A DNA stretch of 64,000 nucleotides. It comes from an uncultured Flavobacterium sp. GTDB taxonomy: Bacteria; Bacteroidota; Bacteroidia; Flavobacteriales; Flavobacteriaceae. The stretch covers positions 325,417 through 389,416 of the forward strand of contig NZ_CAMLDD010000001.1 of NCBI RefSeq assembly GCF_946478785.1, in the 5' to 3' direction. Position 1 is the stretch's first letter. Each line of letters opens with the position of its first letter. Positions 24,812 through 32,902 of the stretch are shown one piece after another. A program made the position numbers and the translations under genes. The notes under the pieces are model-generated. The model made no database searches and had not been told where the DNA came from. It saw only the letters and a list, made by a program, of their open reading frames with translations.

Positions 24812-26364
24812 ACTCTACGTGTTGTTTTTTTCTTTCCGATAAATGGCTTGCTATTATTTTCCTGATTAACTGAATAACCAAAATATGTCCTTCCTAAACG
24901 AACTGCGTTTTCTAAAGTGTCTGGAAAGTCATCATGTGCTTTAGTACCTTTTTCAAAAGATATTATTTGCTCTTGGGCTTTATCCCAATCATGTGTATCT
25001 TTTAACTTCTTATCAATTACAAGTAACTTATTAAAAAAAACGTCTGTGAGTGTAGCTTCAATTCTTAAATGCTTATCAGTTGAAGTGTGATTTGGCAAAG
25101 GAACTGATGCATATTTTTCACGTTCAGCAGCTGCTAACCATGAAGGTAAAAATATTGCTGCCTGAGCCACAGAGGCATCATAAAAAGCAAGAATTGAAAT
25201 CCCTTTTGTGGCATATTCACGAAGCTTTGCAAAGTGCCACTCCATAGCTTCAGGTAAATCACATTGACGGCAAAAAACATCTAATAAATAGATCTTACCA
25301 TTTTTGAAACCAAGTATTGAACAGGCTTTAAAATCCCCATTTCGAGTATATGATAAATCCCAATGTGCAATTGCACCGTCCCAAATCATTTCGCTGGATA
25401 TTTCCTCAAATTTTAACCAGTCGGTTTTAAATAACTTTCCTTTTTCGATTGGGTTATTATAATCTTCACGTTGTGAGGTGTAGTAATCAGTTTTTTTATT
25501 GATTTGTTTTACATCCTCTCTGGTTAACCTTTGATGCCAAGTCGGTTTTCCTTTTTCATCGGCTAAATTGACAACCATTTCATCAAAGTGTTGGGACTTT
25601 TTATAAGCTTCTTTTAGTCCATCTAACAAGCCGTTTTTTACAATGTAATTGTTAGGAATAATCATTCTTCCACGTCTTAAATGAAATGCTTTTCCAAGAT
25701 CACCAGTTAGTTTTTCAACATTCTCATTAGTGAGAATTTCGTTTTTAGCTTGTTTACGATCTTCACAGTCATCAACAGATGCAAAATCAATCCTATATGG
25801 TCCTGAACGTAATCCCCTGAAAGGTTGGTTTAATCCTAGTGCTAAGAACTTTCGTCCGTCATTGGTGTCAAATTCTCCATCCGCCCAACTCCCATAACTT
25901 ACCTGCATTCCAAAGTCTTTTATATAGCGTTCGTTATATTGTAAATGGGTTTGTAAATCAGATAAAAGGATTTTGGCGAAGTCACCATTACGACCAACTA
26001 ATAACCCGAAAAACAGTTCATTGTTTTCTTTTAAATGACAAACATTTCCAACATTCGTATGTATCGACTTTGCAGATCCTCTATACCACTTTCTTAGTTG
26101 AACAATAAAAGGATCTGCAAAAACTTTTTCATAAGAACTTTGGTGAAAATCGGCACAAGGAGCATCAGCCAAAGAGTGTGAAACTCCAACCCCAAAATAA
26201 TAATCAAAAAATTTAGTATAGTTTTCCGGCTTCAGTAAGTACTTAATTCTATCTTCTTGTTGCTCGGTACTTTCTTTGATTAAGGAGCTAAATGTAAGTT
26301 CCTTAATCATTTTAGATTTGAGTTTGAATTTTTCTAAAGCGTTTTTATATTCGGTTGATGTCAT
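24808..26364 (-). CDS. Terminase large subunit, Mu gp28-like
   Basis: The 518-aa packaging motor has a P-loop-like RGSAKS (95-100, Ala for the usual Gly), a Walker B-like region YRIDFASVDDCED (190-203), and a nuclease domain with Asp336 in IAHWDLSYTRNGD and a late acidic DDFPDTLENAV. ATP hydrolysis drives DNA into the head and the nuclease cuts host-flanked phage DNA. It overlaps the small terminase subunit by four bases. Confidence 0.9.
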   Translation of the reverse strand: MTSTEYKNALEKFKLKSKMIKELTFSSLIKESTEQQEDRIKYLLKPENYTKFFDYYFGVGVSHSLADAPCADFHQSSYEKVFADPFIVQLRKWYRGSAKSIHTNVGNVCHLKENNELFFGLLVGRNGDFAKILLSDLQTHLQYNERYIKDFGMQVSYGSWADGEFDTNDGRKFLALGLNQPFRGLRSGPYRIDFASVDDCEDRKQAKNEILTNENVEKLTGDLGKAFHLRRGRMIIPNNYIVKNGLLDGLKEAYKKSQHFDEMVVNLADEKGKPTWHQRLTREDVKQINKKTDYYTSQREDYNNPIEKGKLFKTDWLKFEEISSEMIWDGAIAHWDLSYTRNGDFKACSILGFKNGKIYLLDVFCRQCDLPEAMEWHFAKLREYATKGISILAFYDASVAQAAIFLPSWLAAAEREKYASVPLPNHTSTDKHLRIEATLTDVFFNKLLVIDKKLKDTHDWDKAQEQIISFEKGTKAHDDFPDTLENAVRLGRTYFGYSVNQENNSKPFIGKKKTTRRV

Positions 26365-26888
26365 ATTAAAGTGTCGATATATTCCGTTTGGAGTAGTCTA
26401 ATAATTTTTAGGTATTCAAGGTTTTTTTCTCGCTTTTCCGCTTTAGATTTAGCGATTACGTCCATAAACCAATCGATAAAAGAATCGAAAGCCTCCATGG
26501 AATAAACCGCCTTTTTCTTTACGTCATCCATCTTTTCCCAAGCAGCTGCAAGTTTTGAAATACCATCAGGACTATAAGGCATTTGCTTGCCTGATTTTAT
26601 GGCTGCAATATTTGATCTGATCATTGCCTTTATTTCATTAGGTGAAATGTTTTGTAATTGCTTTTCTTCCTCCCATTTAAATTTGTTTTTCCAAGCCGTT
26701 AAGGTTTTTACACCAACTTTTATTGTTTCCATTTCAGAAATGGTTTGCAAAGAATACCCTCTTACATAAAGTCCCAAAGCATCGGAAATTTTCTTATCCC
26801 TTTCGGAATTATGCATCCTCCCACTTTTAACAACTTCATCGGTTTTTTCCTCAGCTTGCTTTTTTGTCTTATTTGTAGTAGCCATCAA
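26361..26888 (-). CDS. Terminase small subunit-like protein (Mu gp27 position)
   Basis: The 175-aa protein has a Lys/Glu-rich start and a helix-turn-helix-like part (DALGLYVRGYSLQTISEMETIKVGVKTLTAWKNKFKWEEEK) that should bind packaging-site DNA, followed by oligomerisation helices. Translation may start at either of two adjacent ATGs (26888 or 26885). It lies directly upstream of the large subunit and overlaps the baseplate-like gene by 20 bases. Confidence 0.75.
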   Translation of the reverse strand: MMATTNKTKKQAEEKTDEVVKSGRMHNSERDKKISDALGLYVRGYSLQTISEMETIKVGVKTLTAWKNKFKWEEEKQLQNISPNEIKAMIRSNIAAIKSGKQMPYSPDGISKLAAAWEKMDDVKKKAVYSMEAFDSFIDWFMDVIAKSKAEKREKNLEYLKIIRLLQTEYIDTLI

Positions 26889-27156
26889 TGTTTAGGTTTC
26901 CGTTTTCCTCAAACTTTATGTTATTAATTTTCATTCCGTCATATTCAAGATTCTTTTTGGCTTCAATTAAAAAGGGCAAAAAATCATCATCGTTTAGCAT
27001 CCTGTTGATGCCAACTCCTAATTCGGGAAATTCCTTGTATTCTCCTTTGTTTGAAAGTAAAATATGCTCTTGATGTTGGTTATCAGAATAACCAATTACG
27101 ATATCACCGTTTTGGATATCTAAATCTCCTGTTTTGTCTAAAAGTATATCTGTCAT
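26869..27156 (-). CDS. Baseplate gp46/gp25-like protein heading the head operon
   Basis: ATG 27156 gives 95 aa (MTDILLDKTGDLDIQNGDIVIGYSDNQHQEHILLSNKGEYKEFPELGVGINRML...). The G-D, Q-H-ILL, GEY-EFP-LGVGI pattern resembles Mu gp46 and GPW/gp25 baseplate wedge proteins. The open frame to 27225 adds a hydrophobic stretch without good start support. It is unusual for this gene to open the leftward terminase/head operon rather than sit among the baseplate genes. Confidence 0.6.
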   Translation of the reverse strand: MTDILLDKTGDLDIQNGDIVIGYSDNQHQEHILLSNKGEYKEFPELGVGINRMLNDDDFLPFLIEAKKNLEYDGMKINNIKFEENGNLNIDGYYK

Positions 27157-27213
27157 AGAGCAAAATTCGATATATAATAAGGCTATAAAAATTTTACCTC
27201 CAAAGCTTGTAAA

Positions 27214-27255
27214 GTATTGATACAAGGATTGTTTTAAATCAATACAACCATTGAT
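27214..27255. promoter_or_regulatory. Divergent late-operon control region with inverted repeats
   Basis: GTATTGAT (27214-27221) is inverted at 27238-27245 (ATCAATAC), and ATTGAT appears again at 27250-27255, forming a second dyad with the middle copy. The region separates the leftward head operon from the rightward capsid/tail operon. I found no convincing TAnnTTTG element here, which suggests activation by a phage regulator. Confidence 0.45.
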
Positions 27256-27329
27256 GAGCTATTTTTTTTTGCTTCAAAAACGCTTCAATTTTGCCTCAGA
27301 AATCAACCAAAACATTAAAATTATTGCCA

Positions 27330-28337
27330 ATGACACACGACTTTGTAGTTAACACAGAAAATGTTAATGAATATAAATTCAGAGTTCTGACAAGCGGGAT
27401 TGACACTAAGCAGTATTTGCGTAATCCAGTGGTTCTGTACATACATACAAGAGAAAATAAGGACGATGAAAACCGAGGTAGTGAAGTTGTTGGTAGATGC
27501 ATCGCATTAACTGTAAAAGGCACAGAATTAATTGCTACGATCGAATTTGATGAAGAAGATCCTTTCGCAAAAAAGATAGCTGGAAAAGTTAAACGAGGTT
27601 ACTTAAGAATGACTTCGATATACGCAGATGTTATCGAAACTTCAATGGATCCAGAATTGATTTTAGAAGGTCAGCTTTATGCAACTGTAACCAAGTCTAA
27701 ACTGGTTGAAATTTCAATAGTTCCAATTGGTGGGAATGATGATGCACTTAAGCTTTCAAGATATGGATTTGATCCTGTCAAATTAAACAATCCGAATAAT
27801 ATAAAAACAACTGAAAATATGTCACAATTTAAAACTATTGCTATTGCACTTTCATTAGGTGCTGATGCGGATGAAAATGCATTATTGAAAGAAATTCAAT
27901 CGCTAAAATTATCCAAAGAAACTTCTGAAAATGAGCTTAAGAAACTGAAAAATAAATTGGTTGAATTAACCAAAGAAGAAGGTACACAATTGATTGATAA
28001 AGTCGTTGAGCTTGGATTGTTGCCGGAAGCTTTTAAAACTGTTCAATTATCGGCTTATGAAGCTGATCCTGCTGGACAAAAAGTAATTCTCAGCAAACTT
28101 ATTGCCGATAAAGAAGCCGAAACGTCTCAATCAGGAAACCAAACAGCGATCAAAGAAATAGTACTGAAGGGTAAAGATCGTATTGGAGCAGGTGGAACTG
28201 AAGGACAGGAAACCTTTGATTATTTGCAAAAGTTCGATTCTGTAAAGCTTGGAAAAATCAGAGAGGAAGATCCGGCAAAATACACTCAGTTGGCAAAGGA
28301 TTATGCTGCTGGTGTTAGACATCCTGAAAAAAAGTAA
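27330..28337 (+). CDS. Prohead protease with C-terminal scaffold region
   Basis: I take ATG 27330 (MTHDFVVNTENVNEYKFRVLTSGID, 335 aa); a TTG at 27291 adds 13 residues. The N-terminal 170 residues resemble S78-type capsid maturation proteases: NPVVLYIHTRE (candidate His), GRCIALTVKGTELIATIEFDEEDPFAKKIAGKVKRGYLRMTSIYAD with a candidate Ser, and LVEISIVPIGGN. The rest is a coiled-coil, charged scaffold-like region. An internal ATG (27820, MSQFKTIAIAL) could produce scaffold alone, as with Mu I/Z. Confidence 0.78.
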   Translation: MTHDFVVNTENVNEYKFRVLTSGIDTKQYLRNPVVLYIHTRENKDDENRGSEVVGRCIALTVKGTELIATIEFDEEDPFAKKIAGKVKRGYLRMTSIYADVIETSMDPELILEGQLYATVTKSKLVEISIVPIGGNDDALKLSRYGFDPVKLNNPNNIKTTENMSQFKTIAIALSLGADADENALLKEIQSLKLSKETSENELKKLKNKLVELTKEEGTQLIDKVVELGLLPEAFKTVQLSAYEADPAGQKVILSKLIADKEAETSQSGNQTAIKEIVLKGKDRIGAGGTEGQETFDYLQKFDSVKLGKIREEDPAKYTQLAKDYAAGVRHPEKK

Positions 28338-28368
28338 AAATCAATTAATCATAAAAAATAATATATAA

Positions 28369-29211
28369 ATGGCAGGTTTACAAAAAGAAATATGGGCAGC
28401 AGGGATTCAGGAGAATCCAATCCCAAATAACAGTTTTGTTTTTGCATCAACTGATAAATCAGAGCATGTAGAAGCTAATAAATTACATCTTGCTGAAGCG
28501 GGTATTGAGCCGGGCGTTCATGAAGATTATTTTGCGGGTAATGAAGATGATTTACCATTGGCAAGTATTACTGATATTCCAAATGAGGTTTTATTAAGAA
28601 CCTATTCAACTGAAAGAACACGACACAGAAAACTACAAGAAATTGAGTTGTCATACAACAAACGTCAATCTGTTTTAGTGCGCCATAAAACGGCTTTAGC
28701 TAAAAACATTGGTTTAAGAGCTGCTTTTGCATGGGCGCCAGCTACGGACAATGGTTTCAATAAAATACTAACTGTTGGAGCTGGTTCTATCATTGATTCA
28801 ATTATTGATTTAGAAGCTTTCTATAACGCATTAGATATTTATGACAATTTGAATATCTGTTTGACTGCTGCTCACATGGCAAAAATCAAAAAGGAAGATA
28901 AGGCTTTACACAAAGAAGTTTTGAACACAAACACAATGTATGGTTTCAAAGTTTTCCGTTACAACAAAAATGCAATTTATACTTCATTGGGAGTTAAAAA
29001 GCCTTTCGGGTCAGTTTTAGAAGCTGGAGATAAAATGTGTTCTTTCACATGGTGTACAGATGAAGTTTTTAGATGCTTTGGTGATACTGAAGTTTACGAG
29101 ACAATTGCAACTGCTGCAACTCAGGCTGACGAAATTTCATTTGCTCAAAGAGCATTAGTAGGAAACATTCGTGCAGCTAATCCTAAATATTTAGGAGCAA
29201 TAGTATTGTAG
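28369..29211 (+). CDS. Probable major capsid protein
   Basis: The 280-aa protein follows the protease/scaffold gene and precedes a small acidic gene. It contains YSTERTRHRKLQEIELSYNKRQSVLVRHKTALAKNIGLRAAFAWAP and a glycine-rich later part with WCTDEVFRCFGDTEVYE and RAANPKYLGAIVL, consistent with an HK97-fold shell protein. The call rests mainly on position, size and absence of another candidate. Confidence 0.7.
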   Translation: MAGLQKEIWAAGIQENPIPNNSFVFASTDKSEHVEANKLHLAEAGIEPGVHEDYFAGNEDDLPLASITDIPNEVLLRTYSTERTRHRKLQEIELSYNKRQSVLVRHKTALAKNIGLRAAFAWAPATDNGFNKILTVGAGSIIDSIIDLEAFYNALDIYDNLNICLTAAHMAKIKKEDKALHKEVLNTNTMYGFKVFRYNKNAIYTSLGVKKPFGSVLEAGDKMCSFTWCTDEVFRCFGDTEVYETIATAATQADEISFAQRALVGNIRAANPKYLGAIVL

Positions 29212-29212
29212 T

Positions 29213-29506
29213 ATGTCAGAGGAAAGTAAAAAAGTAAATGCATCATCAAGTGATGATGCATTTAAAGAAAAAGTAGAAATATACTTTGCTGAAAATCCGA
29301 AAAAGAAAAAGATACATCTTTCTTCAGATGGTTTTCTTTTTGAAAATAAAAAGTTCGCTTCAAATCATGGAGAAACTTTAGAGGACAAAGAGATAAAAAC
29401 GGTTAAAAATCCAAATTTAATTGAGGTTAATCTTGAAGAAGAAGATACTGAAGAAGATCCAGAATCACCTTCAGGAATTGCTGCAACTCAAAATATAAAT
29501 AAGTAA
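29213..29506 (+). CDS. Small charged protein after the capsid gene
   Basis: The 97-aa protein is acidic at its C-terminus (EVNLEEEDTEEDPESPSG). The middle reads KKKIHLSSDGFLFENKKFASNHGETLEDKEIK, a pattern seen in small proteins encoded beside capsid genes in Bacteroidota phages. Possible head decoration or accessory factor; unproven. Confidence 0.55.
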   Translation: MSEESKKVNASSSDDAFKEKVEIYFAENPKKKKIHLSSDGFLFENKKFASNHGETLEDKEIKTVKNPNLIEVNLEEEDTEEDPESPSGIAATQNINK

Positions 29507-29508
29507 TC

Positions 29509-29922
29509 ATGCCTAGAATAATAAAGTATTTAGTCGTGCATTGTACGGCAACTTCTCAAATAACGAGCATTAGCGCAATTCAAAGCTATTGGCAAAAGCA
29601 ATTAGGCTGGAAAATGCCCGGCTATCACTTTATTGTCAAGCCTGATGGCGAAATTGTCGAACTGCTACCAATAGAACAGGTTTCAAACGGAGTTCAGGGA
29701 TTCAATAGCGTTTCAATCAATATTTCTTATATCGGTGGTGTCGATGATAATAACGTTCCAACCGATAACAGGACACCAGCTCAAAAAGAATCGCTTTCAA
29801 GAAAGCTTAAAGAGTTAAAGGCAAAATATCCACTTGCAAAAATTCAAGGTCACAGGGATTTCCCGAAAGTTAAAAAAGCGTGTCCAAGTTTTGATGCTAT
29901 TAAAGAATACAAAGGTCTATGA
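29509..29922 (+). CDS. N-acetylmuramoyl-L-alanine amidase endolysin (T7 lysozyme-like)
   Basis: The 137-aa enzyme cuts the amide bond between muramic acid and the peptide stem. Zinc ligands are visible as His11 (VVHCTAT), His115 (QGHRDFP) and Cys125 (ACPSF), with a Tyr in PGYHFIV as in T7 lysozyme. It has no signal peptide, so release needs a holin. Its last four bases overlap the spanin gene. Confidence 0.9.
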   Translation: MPRIIKYLVVHCTATSQITSISAIQSYWQKQLGWKMPGYHFIVKPDGEIVELLPIEQVSNGVQGFNSVSINISYIGGVDDNNVPTDNRTPAQKESLSRKLKELKAKYPLAKIQGHRDFPKVKKACPSFDAIKEYKGL

Positions 29923-30425
29923 AAAGAATAAATATAAAATACAAATTTTTGCTGATTTGTTTTGTTATTGCTTTTTGTTTTTTGACTTCCTGTCGTGCCA
30001 AACGGCAGGAAACTCAAAAAGTTGAAACGATTACTGAATCAACAAAAGAAACCATTGTGAGCTATAAAGACACAATTGTTTACGCTCCAAAGTCTGAAAC
30101 AAGTTTAAAAATACCACTTTCAGATCTAACGTTTAAACCCAGTTTAAACGATGTTAAAACCCCAAAAGTTTATACACAAAAAAACGGTAATGCAACGGCT
30201 AAAGTCGAGGTTGGGTATGATGTTATTTTTGTTACTGCCACATGTGACAGTTTAGCAATTGCAGCCAAAATAAAGACAAGACTGGAGAAAGAATTTCAAT
30301 TGAAACAACTTAGTGATCAGTTAAAAAAAGAAACTCATACGGGCTGGACTTTTTGGGATCTGATTATTGCATTTGCAGTTGGATTTATAGTTTGCTTTAT
30401 CCTTAAATCCTTCAAAATAATATGA
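29919..30425 (+). CDS. Unimolecular spanin (u-spanin) candidate
   Basis: The 168-aa protein has a lipoprotein signal ending in LTSC (Cys25) and a C-terminal transmembrane helix (WDLIIAFAVGFIVCFILKSF, about 147-166), with a periplasmic middle. Outer-membrane lipid anchor plus inner-membrane helix in one chain is the architecture of phage u-spanins, which fuse inner and outer membranes in the last step of lysis. It immediately follows the endolysin gene, overlapping by four bases. Confidence 0.75.
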   Translation: MKRINIKYKFLLICFVIAFCFLTSCRAKRQETQKVETITESTKETIVSYKDTIVYAPKSETSLKIPLSDLTFKPSLNDVKTPKVYTQKNGNATAKVEVGYDVIFVTATCDSLAIAAKIKTRLEKEFQLKQLSDQLKKETHTGWTFWDLIIAFAVGFIVCFILKSFKII

Positions 30426-31600
30426 GTTTACCAAATGTAAAATTTAATATCTCTAGCAATGGTCTAGGGTTATTGCAAGCCGACATTCAGAAAATACCTG
30501 GCTTTGTTTTAACTGGTGCAACTGTTGTTGGATCTAATAAGGTTACTGTAGGTAATTCTTATCAGATCTTTTCACTTGAAGAAGCCGTTAATCTTGGAAT
30601 TGAAGAAACCGGAACAAACGCATTTGCATACAGCCATATCAAAGCTTTTTATGATGAGGCAAAAAAAGGGGCTGAACTTTGGTTTATGCTGACTGCTTCA
30701 ACGGTGACTTTAGAAGATCAGGCTGATTTGACAAAGGCTTTTGCAAAGAAACTGTTATCTGATGCTCAGGGAAAAATTAGAATCTTAGGATTACTTAAAA
30801 AGTCAGGAGCTGGAGAAACAATTACGACAGGACTTGATAATGATGCTCATTTGGCTGTTGTAAAAGCTCAGGCATTAGCACAAGATTTTAGTGATCGTTA
30901 TTTTCCTGTTCGTGTTATAATCTCAGGAAATAAATTTGATGGTGTAGTTGCTAATCTTAAAGATTATTCAACAACGGACTACAACAAAGTATCAATTTTA
31001 ATTGCAAATAATGATGGCTCAAAAGAGGCATCAATAGGTTTGGCTTTGGGAAGATTAGCGAGTATTCCAACTCAAAGAAAATTGAGCCGTGTTAAAGATG
31101 GATCTGTAGAGCCTTTTGCAGCTTACTTTACAAACGGTGAACCAGTTTCTACATTGGATACTGCTTGGGATGCAATTGATCTTAAAAATTATACATTCTT
31201 AAGAAGCTTTGCAAATTTATCCGGATTCTTTTTTACTGGTGATAAAACCCTAACTGCATCAACTGATGACTTCAATAGTCTTGCCAGAGGTTTGGTAATG
31301 GATGAAGCTATTTTGATTTCATACACAACACTTGTACAAGAATTGTCAGATGAAATTCCGGTTACTGAAGCCGGAACCATCCACCCGGCAATTATTAAAG
31401 GCTGGCAAAATTCAATCGAACGTCAAATTAACGGTTTGATGGTTGAAGCTGGTAAACTTTCCGGAGCTAAAGCATTCATTAACGAGAATCAGGATGTTTT
31501 AGTTAGTAATAATGTTGATGTACAACTTCAGTTATTGCCTGTAGGTTATAGTGATTTCATAACTGTGAACATAGGATTCACAACAACACTTGATCAATAA
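30422..31600 (+). CDS. Contractile tail sheath protein (DUF2586-like)
   Basis: The 392-aa protein opens MSLPNVKFNISSNGLGLLQ and shows the sheath layout: an N-terminal part rich in Gly and beta strands, a middle region with SIGLALGRLASIPTQRKLSRVKDG, and a C-terminal segment IERQINGLMVEAGKLSGAKAFI. This resembles DUF2586 sheaths of Bacteroidota Mu-like phages. It shows the virion is a myovirus. One-base overlap with the tube gene. Confidence 0.8.
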   Translation: MSLPNVKFNISSNGLGLLQADIQKIPGFVLTGATVVGSNKVTVGNSYQIFSLEEAVNLGIEETGTNAFAYSHIKAFYDEAKKGAELWFMLTASTVTLEDQADLTKAFAKKLLSDAQGKIRILGLLKKSGAGETITTGLDNDAHLAVVKAQALAQDFSDRYFPVRVIISGNKFDGVVANLKDYSTTDYNKVSILIANNDGSKEASIGLALGRLASIPTQRKLSRVKDGSVEPFAAYFTNGEPVSTLDTAWDAIDLKNYTFLRSFANLSGFFFTGDKTLTASTDDFNSLARGLVMDEAILISYTTLVQELSDEIPVTEAGTIHPAIIKGWQNSIERQINGLMVEAGKLSGAKAFINENQDVLVSNNVDVQLQLLPVGYSDFITVNIGFTTTLDQ

Positions 31601-32016
31601 TGTCAGATTACAGTAGTAAAAATTACTCTTGGAATGATATTTCTATTGCTATTGGTGGTAGAATTATTGAAGGTGTCGAGGATATCGAATACACCGCAAA
31701 ACAAGAAAAAGGAGTTTTGCGTGGTCGTGGAACTAAAGGACATAAGATTACCAGAGGTAATAAAGACTTTGAAGGTAAAATTTCGCTATGGCAAAGCGAA
31801 GTAGAGGCATTGATAAAAGATGCTCCTAATAAAGACCTTCTGGCTTTGAGCTTTGATGTTATTTGGAGTTTTGCCCCAGATGATGGAGGCGAAACGGTAA
31901 CTGATGTACTGGTAAGTTGTGAGTTCAAGGAATACAAAAAGGGAATGAAGCAAGGTGATCAAAATATGGTTATTGAATTGCCTATTATTTTCTTAGATGT
32001 GAAGCCACAACAATAA
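31600..32016 (+). CDS. Tail tube protein
   Basis: The 138-aa beta-rich protein (YSWNDISIAIGGRIIEGVEDIEYTAKQEKGVLRGRGTKGHKITRGNKDFEGKISL...) matches the tube family encoded directly after the sheath in contractile phages; typical features are the central KITRGNKDFEG loop and the final strand MVIELPIIF. A terminator follows, separating it from the chaperone gene. Confidence 0.82.
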   Translation: MSDYSSKNYSWNDISIAIGGRIIEGVEDIEYTAKQEKGVLRGRGTKGHKITRGNKDFEGKISLWQSEVEALIKDAPNKDLLALSFDVIWSFAPDDGGETVTDVLVSCEFKEYKKGMKQGDQNMVIELPIIFLDVKPQQ

Positions 32017-32053
32017 AAAATATAAAAATATAAAAATATTCAAATATTCAAAA

Positions 32054-32085
32054 AGCCATTCTTTAAAATAAAGAATGGCTTTTTT
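32054..32085 (+). terminator. Terminator between tail tube and chaperone genes
   Basis: AGCCATTCTTTA (32054-32065) and TAAAGAATGGCT (32069-32080) form a perfect 12-bp stem followed by five Ts. It would lower expression of the chaperone and tape measure relative to sheath and tube. Confidence 0.85.
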
Positions 32086-32101
32086 AAAAACAAACAAAAC
32101 A

Positions 32102-32680
32102 ATGAGCACAAAAAAAGTATTAGTAATTGGCGAACAGCAAATAAGCGAACAGTTAATTAATGAATGGAAAGAAAAGCACGGAGGTGTTTATGCTTTACCA
32201 GTTGAAGATAAAACGGCTTATTTGCGTGAGCCAAAAATGAAAGATTTCAAAAGAGCTTTTACAGCCATGACAAACAATGGCGATTTAGCTTTTGGCGAAG
32301 AATTGATCAATATATTATTTATTGGTGGTGATGAAGAAATTAAAACCAATGATGAGTATTTCTTGCCGGCCAGAAAAGAAATGAAGGATTTCTTCAATTT
32401 TGATGAAGCCGAAATCGAACCTGAAGGCAATAACTCTATTATTACAATTGGCGAATTTACTTGTAAAATAAGAATCATTACCCGTAATGATATCAAACTT
32501 GCTGAAAAGAAAAACCCAAGCGGAAAAGCTTTTGTAACTCAGGAAAAACTTTTCGAAGCTGTTTGTATCGAAAAACACGAGGCTTTCAATGATAGAGATA
32601 ACGCTTCGCTCAGATTTCCATTATACCAGGCTATCGAAAAATTGCAAAACAAAAAATTTGCAATGCTAAAAAAGCTTTAG
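32102..32680 (+). CDS. Tail assembly chaperone, short form
   Basis: ATG 32102 (MSTKKVLVIGEQQ) gives 192 aa; the ATG at 32075 lies inside the terminator stem and is rejected. The protein sits between tail tube and tape measure, where tailed phages encode their chaperones. It ends GCA ATG CTA AAA AAG CTT TAG. The A AAA AAG slippery site three codons before the stop allows -1 slippage into a longer form, as in lambda gpG/gpGT. Confidence 0.8.
   Translation: MSTKKVLVIGEQQISEQLINEWKEKHGGVYALPVEDKTAYLREPKMKDFKRAFTAMTNNGDLAFGEELINILFIGGDEEIKTNDEYFLPARKEMKDFFNFDEAEIEPEGNNSIITIGEFTCKIRIITRNDIKLAEKKNPSGKAFVTQEKLFEAVCIEKHEAFNDRDNASLRFPLYQAIEKLQNKKFAMLKKL
32668..32674 (+). promoter_or_regulatory. Programmed -1 frameshift site of the tail chaperone
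   Basis: A AAA AAG in the reading frame of the short form, immediately before CTT TAG. Slippage by one base reads AAA AAA GCT TTA GAC and enters the 3' frame, which lacks a start codon of its own. Such frameshifts between tube and tape measure genes are conserved in tailed phages. Confidence 0.85.
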
Positions 32681-32898
32681 ACGGGGCGGTCATTGATGTT
32701 AATGACGCCTCATCTTTCAAATTAGCCAGTACTAATTCAGACGGAAAGATTCATATCAATATAAGGCTTTATGACGCCTATTTAAAATACTACATGCATA
32801 TTAGAAAACCCGAAAAACTAAGTGATAAAACTTGGTGTGAGGAAATTCAAAACCTGCATTTTATAAGAACTAAGGAGAAAGAATCTTCACAATCATAA
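32674..32898 (+). CDS. Tail assembly chaperone, frameshift extension
   Basis: This 74-codon frame continues the chaperone after -1 slippage; the fusion would be 265 aa. It runs ALDGAVIDVNDASSFKLAST and on, to a charged C-terminus (KEKESSQS), stops five bases before the tape measure ATG, and has no ATG before its middle (YYMHIRKP). As in lambda gpGT, the extension should bind the tube while the shared part coats the tape measure. Confidence 0.8.
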   Translation, partial: ALDGAVIDVNDASSFKLASTNSDGKIHINIRLYDAYLKYYMHIRKPEKLSDKTWCEEIQNLHFIRTKEKESSQS

Positions 32899-32902
32899 AA
32901 TT

